NCBI GenBank assembly: GCA_041686095.1 | Contig: JAWLEN010000049.1 | Coordinates: 1-18,194 of the forward strand | From: WJMT01 sp041686095 | GTDB taxonomy: Bacteria; Acidobacteriota; Aminicenantia; Aminicenantales; Aminicenantaceae | Direction: 5' to 3' | Length of the DNA: 18,194 nt | Shown: in pieces, positions 16,736 through 18,194 of the stretch | Layout: the number at the start of each line of letters is the position of its first letter | Numbering within the stretch: the stretch's first letter is position 1 | Program-made: the position numbers and the translations under genes | The notes under the pieces: generated by a model | Database searches by the model: none | What the model was told of the DNA's origin: nothing | What the model saw: the letters and a program-made list of their open reading frames with translations, nothing else

Positions 16736-16800
16736 GATAAAAAAAATAGTGAAAGTATATTGCGTTTCCGTTTTTTAGGCAGAGAAAAAAGTCAGACCCC

Positions 16801-16864
16801 TTCACCAAATATCCCCCCTCTAAGCGACTTCATCATTAATCATACACACAAAAAACACGTCCGG
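16801..16864 (+). repeat. Intergenic repeat module C, copy 2
   Basis: Ungapped 64-base match to 8694-8757 with 54 identities. Its TAAGCGACTTCATCA block is also shared exactly with the partial copy at 10563. It stands alone here, without module A or B nearby. Confidence 0.7.
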
Positions 16865-17192
16865 AACCAGTCCTTTGTCAGGAATATGAGAGGTCACACT
16901 TTGGAATGCCGCAGCAGAGAAAAGAGCAAAAAACAGATGAGTCCGATTAGGATTGAATCATGAGATAGTTTACCCTTAACATTTTTTCATTCTGTTTAAA
17001 AAAAAAGTCCCGTTATTTCACACCGAAGACCATCAGGATGGAAGAATTTTTACCTAAAGGGAATGACGGATGAGAAATATTCTGAAACTGAATTGAACAG
17101 CTTGTATGTTAAACCTCGAAGACTTCTGATTTTGATGCGTTTTTCTTGATGGAATTGATACCGTTCATACAGGATTCCTTGGATTTATACCC

Positions 17193-17220
17193 TTGACTTT
17201 GAAAAAAAAAGCGTCATAAT
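17193..17220 (+). promoter_or_regulatory. Predicted sigma70 promoter of the htpX-like/dodecin operon
   Basis: TTGACT (17193-17198) and CATAAT (17215-17220) are separated by 16 bases that include a run of nine A. The predicted start near 17227 would give a leader of about 100 bases before the ATG at 17328. Confidence 0.6.
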
Positions 17221-17247
17221 TGAAGCAAAGAATTTGTTCAATTGTTT

Positions 17248-17290
17248 TCTCATTACTACTTAATGAGATGATTTTACGCTAACTTTTAGC
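17248..17290 (+). promoter_or_regulatory. Two stem-loops in the 5' leader of the htpX-like gene
   Basis: TCTCATTA-CTACT-TAATGAGA (17248-17268) is a perfect eight-base-pair hairpin with a five-base loop. GCTAA-CTT-TTAGC (17278-17290) is a perfect five-pair hairpin ten bases later. Both fall inside the leader predicted from the upstream promoter. They could stabilise the mRNA, attenuate transcription or bind a regulator; which is unknown. Confidence 0.45.
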
Positions 17291-17327
17291 AAGGGGTTCA
17301 TATCTGAATAAAGATTGAGAGTTTATC

Positions 17328-17672
17328 ATGAAAAGCAGAGCCAGAACATTATTTTTGATGGCCGCGTTGAGTGTTTTGTTTGTATGGGTCGGAAGTGTCC
17401 TGGGAACCCGACAAGGAGCGGTCACTGCGTTTGTCCTGGCCGGACTGATGAATTTCGTGGGGCATTGGTTTAGCGATAAATTGGTTTTGAGGCGTTACCG
17501 CGCCCTGATAAAGATTCATCAGGGGGTCCAGGCGCATACTCTTGCAAACGGGAATCCCGCCCATTCCCATCTTTTTATCGTCAATCCTTTCTTCGGAGGG
17601 CTCCAGAGACTCTTTTCGACACATCCGCCTGTCGAAGAAAGGATTCGCAGGCTCTTCAGGAGAAAAAAATAA
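17328..17672 (+). CDS. Miniature HtpX-like membrane protein lacking the protease domain
   Basis: A 114-residue open frame made of the two ends of an HtpX (M48B) membrane protease. Residues 1-58 match the HtpX N-terminus: two membrane helices (about 7-26 and 30-46), then HWFSDKLVLRRYR. Residues 59-114 match the C-terminus: GVQAHTLANGNPAHSHLFIVNP, then LFSTHPPVEERIRRL. Full-length HtpX has about 280-290 residues, so some 170 are missing at a junction near residues 57-60 (about 17499-17508). The loss includes the HEXXH zinc site and third ligand, so it cannot be a protease. The frame is kept across the junction. Upstream are a promoter, leader hairpins and a weak GAGAG ribosome site; the dodecin gene follows after 29 bases. 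It may be a decaying pseudogene, a retained small membrane protein or an assembly join. Confidence 0.85.
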   Translation: MKSRARTLFLMAALSVLFVWVGSVLGTRQGAVTAFVLAGLMNFVGHWFSDKLVLRRYRALIKIHQGVQAHTLANGNPAHSHLFIVNPFFGGLQRLFSTHPPVEERIRRLFRRKK

Positions 17673-17701
17673 GAAAAAGTAAAAAATAAAAGGAGATTTG
17701 A

Positions 17702-17911
17702 ATGGCAACAATCAAGGTTATTGAAATTATCGGGACTTCTGCCAAGAATTGGGAGGATGCAGCGAATAACGCTGTCAAGGAAGCTCAGGAAACAGTTAAA
17801 GGGTTAACAGGTTTGGAGGTGGTTGCTCAAACAGCCAAAGTGGAAGGGGGAGAAATCGTCGAATACCGCACAAATGTGAAGCTGGCCTTTATGGTTGAGG
17901 ACAACCGCTGA
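17702..17911 (+). CDS. Dodecin family protein
   Basis: A 69-residue protein of the dodecin family, which forms hollow dodecamers that in many members bind flavins. It shows the family order: strand KVIEIIGTS, helix SAKNWEDAANNAVKEAQETV, then GLEVVAQTAKV and EYRTNVKLAFMVED. The tryptophan that stacks on flavin in the Halobacterium and Mycobacterium proteins, within the 'W-x-E-V' strand start, is Gly/Leu here (LTGLEV), as in many bacterial members, so flavin binding cannot be assumed. AAAGGAG lies eight bases before the ATG, the strongest ribosome site in the window. It probably shares a transcript with the HtpX-like gene. Confidence 0.95.
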   Translation: MATIKVIEIIGTSAKNWEDAANNAVKEAQETVKGLTGLEVVAQTAKVEGGEIVEYRTNVKLAFMVEDNR

Positions 17912-17945
17912 GTCGTTTTTTTCTGAAAAATAGCAGTGTACACCG

Positions 17946-17974
17946 TTTATCGGATTTAATTCGGTAAATTTTTT
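17946..17974 (+). terminator. Intrinsic terminator of the htpX-like/dodecin operon
   Basis: TTTATCGGA (17946-17954) pairs with TTCGGTAAA (17960-17968) around a five-base loop, using two G-U pairs, and is followed directly by six T. The stem is weak but the geometry is right, 35 bases after the dodecin stop. Confidence 0.5.
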
Positions 17975-17981
17975 CTTGAGA

Positions 17982-18024
17982 GATAAGAATTTGGTTTTTC
18001 TGTTGCTGTTGATTTTCAACTCCA
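17982..18024 (+). repeat. Intergenic repeat module A, copy 2
   Basis: Matches 8651-8692 at 35 of 43 aligned positions with one gap. It begins eight bases after the T-run of the terminator and its last two bases overlap the start of module B copy 2. Confidence 0.55.
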
Positions 18025-18052
18025 GTGAAGAATCTGTTGGACAAGGTTTTGA
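18023..18052 (+). repeat. Intergenic repeat module B, copy 2
   Basis: Matches 10639-10668 at 28 of 30 bases, from CAGTGAAGAATCT to AAGGTTTTGA. Here it is fused directly to module A, whereas copy 1 follows a module C. Confidence 0.65.
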
Positions 18053-18168
18053 TTGATCAAGTGTTTTTCAAGTAGAAGAGCTCAAAATAATGGAAGAGCA
18101 CACGGTAAAACACGTTGCGCTCAAATAGGTTCTTATCAATCGCAAAAAATAGGTGAATGAGTAAACCG

Positions 18169-18194
18169 TACCCAATTTACATACCCAATTTACA
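18169..18194 (+). repeat. Tandem 13-base repeat at the window edge
   Basis: TACCCAATTTACA occurs twice head to tail, identical in both copies, and the second copy ends on the last base of the window. The array may continue beyond it. Confidence 0.7.

Larger units (their letters stand above)
16736..17327. other. Long non-coding interval (592 bases) with repeat, promoter and leader structures
   Basis: No credible gene is seen. Near its start it holds module C copy 2 (16801-16864). The middle is unremarkable, with A-runs near 17000 and 17203. The last 130 bases hold a good sigma70 promoter and two stem-loops leading into the HtpX-like gene. I could not find a convincing terminator for the RND operon. 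An open frame at 16760-16963 runs through the repeat and lacks a ribosome site. Confidence 0.65.
17912..18194. other. Non-coding 3' interval with terminator, A-B repeat and edge tandem repeat
   Basis: After the dodecin stop I see a terminator-like hairpin, adjoining repeat modules A and B (17982-18052), an unassigned stretch and a 13-base tandem repeat that reaches the window edge. No gene is supported here. Confidence 0.6.

Noticed and set aside
16786..16800. GTCAGACCCC string before module C copy 2, reminiscent of REP-like motifs near Y1 transposases
   Set aside because: It is single-copy here, no inverted partner or transposase is visible, and the resemblance is from memory only.
16760..16963. 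Open frame of 67 codons after the RND gene
   Set aside because: It runs through repeat module C, lacks a ribosome site and has a composition unlike the neighbouring proteins; treated as non-coding.

Overview
The window reads as chromosomal DNA from a diderm (Gram-negative type) bacterium of moderate-to-low GC. Evidence for an outer membrane is an MlaE/F/D lipid-transport cluster, a TolC-family outer-membrane factor with an RND pump, and several lipoproteins. The pairing of a Tat-exported Gfo/Idh/MocA oxidoreductase with a DUF1080 protein, a secreted seven-blade repeat protein with a fibronectin-III-like tail, and an RND pump carrying Bacteroidota-like insertions would fit a heterotrophic lineage such as Candidatus Aminicenantota or a relative. 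That placement is inference from protein style, not from a marker gene. No RNA gene, CRISPR array, transposase or phage gene is visible.

Layout. (1) Positions 3-2024: 3' part of a Dcp-type M3 metallopeptidase, cut by the window edge and followed by a bidirectional terminator. (2) 2151-2951 (minus): a patatin-like phospholipase, transcribed divergently from (3) 3150-5399: a Tat-dependent oxidoreductase and an exported DUF1080 (3-keto-disaccharide hydrolase family) protein, a likely two-gene periplasmic sugar-oxidation unit. (4) 5570-8634: a tightly coupled four-gene MCE/Mla-type lipid transporter operon (permease, ATPase, MCE substrate-binding protein, PqiC-like lipoprotein), preceded by a cluster of GAGCTC palindromes next to a -10 box. 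(5) 8819-10552 (minus): a secreted seven-repeat, probable beta-propeller protein with a fibronectin-III-like C-terminus. (6) 10854-16735: a tripartite efflux operon (TolC-like, lipoprotein membrane-fusion protein, RND pump) with a palindrome over the -35/spacer of its promoter. (7) 16736-17327: a long non-coding stretch. (8) 17328-17911: a short operon of a 114-residue HtpX derivative that has lost its whole protease domain in frame, plus a dodecin, with two stem-loops in its leader and a terminator behind it. (9) 17912-18194: non-coding, repeat-rich, ending in a 13-bp tandem repeat cut by the window edge.

The signals ordinary annotation would miss are the in-frame miniature HtpX next to a dodecin, and a family of diverged intergenic repeats. 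I call its modules A, B and C. They recur in different combinations at about 8.65-8.76, 10.56-10.67, 16.80-16.86 and 17.98-18.05 kb, always outside genes and always in the same orientation. One pair of C modules flanks the seven-repeat gene.
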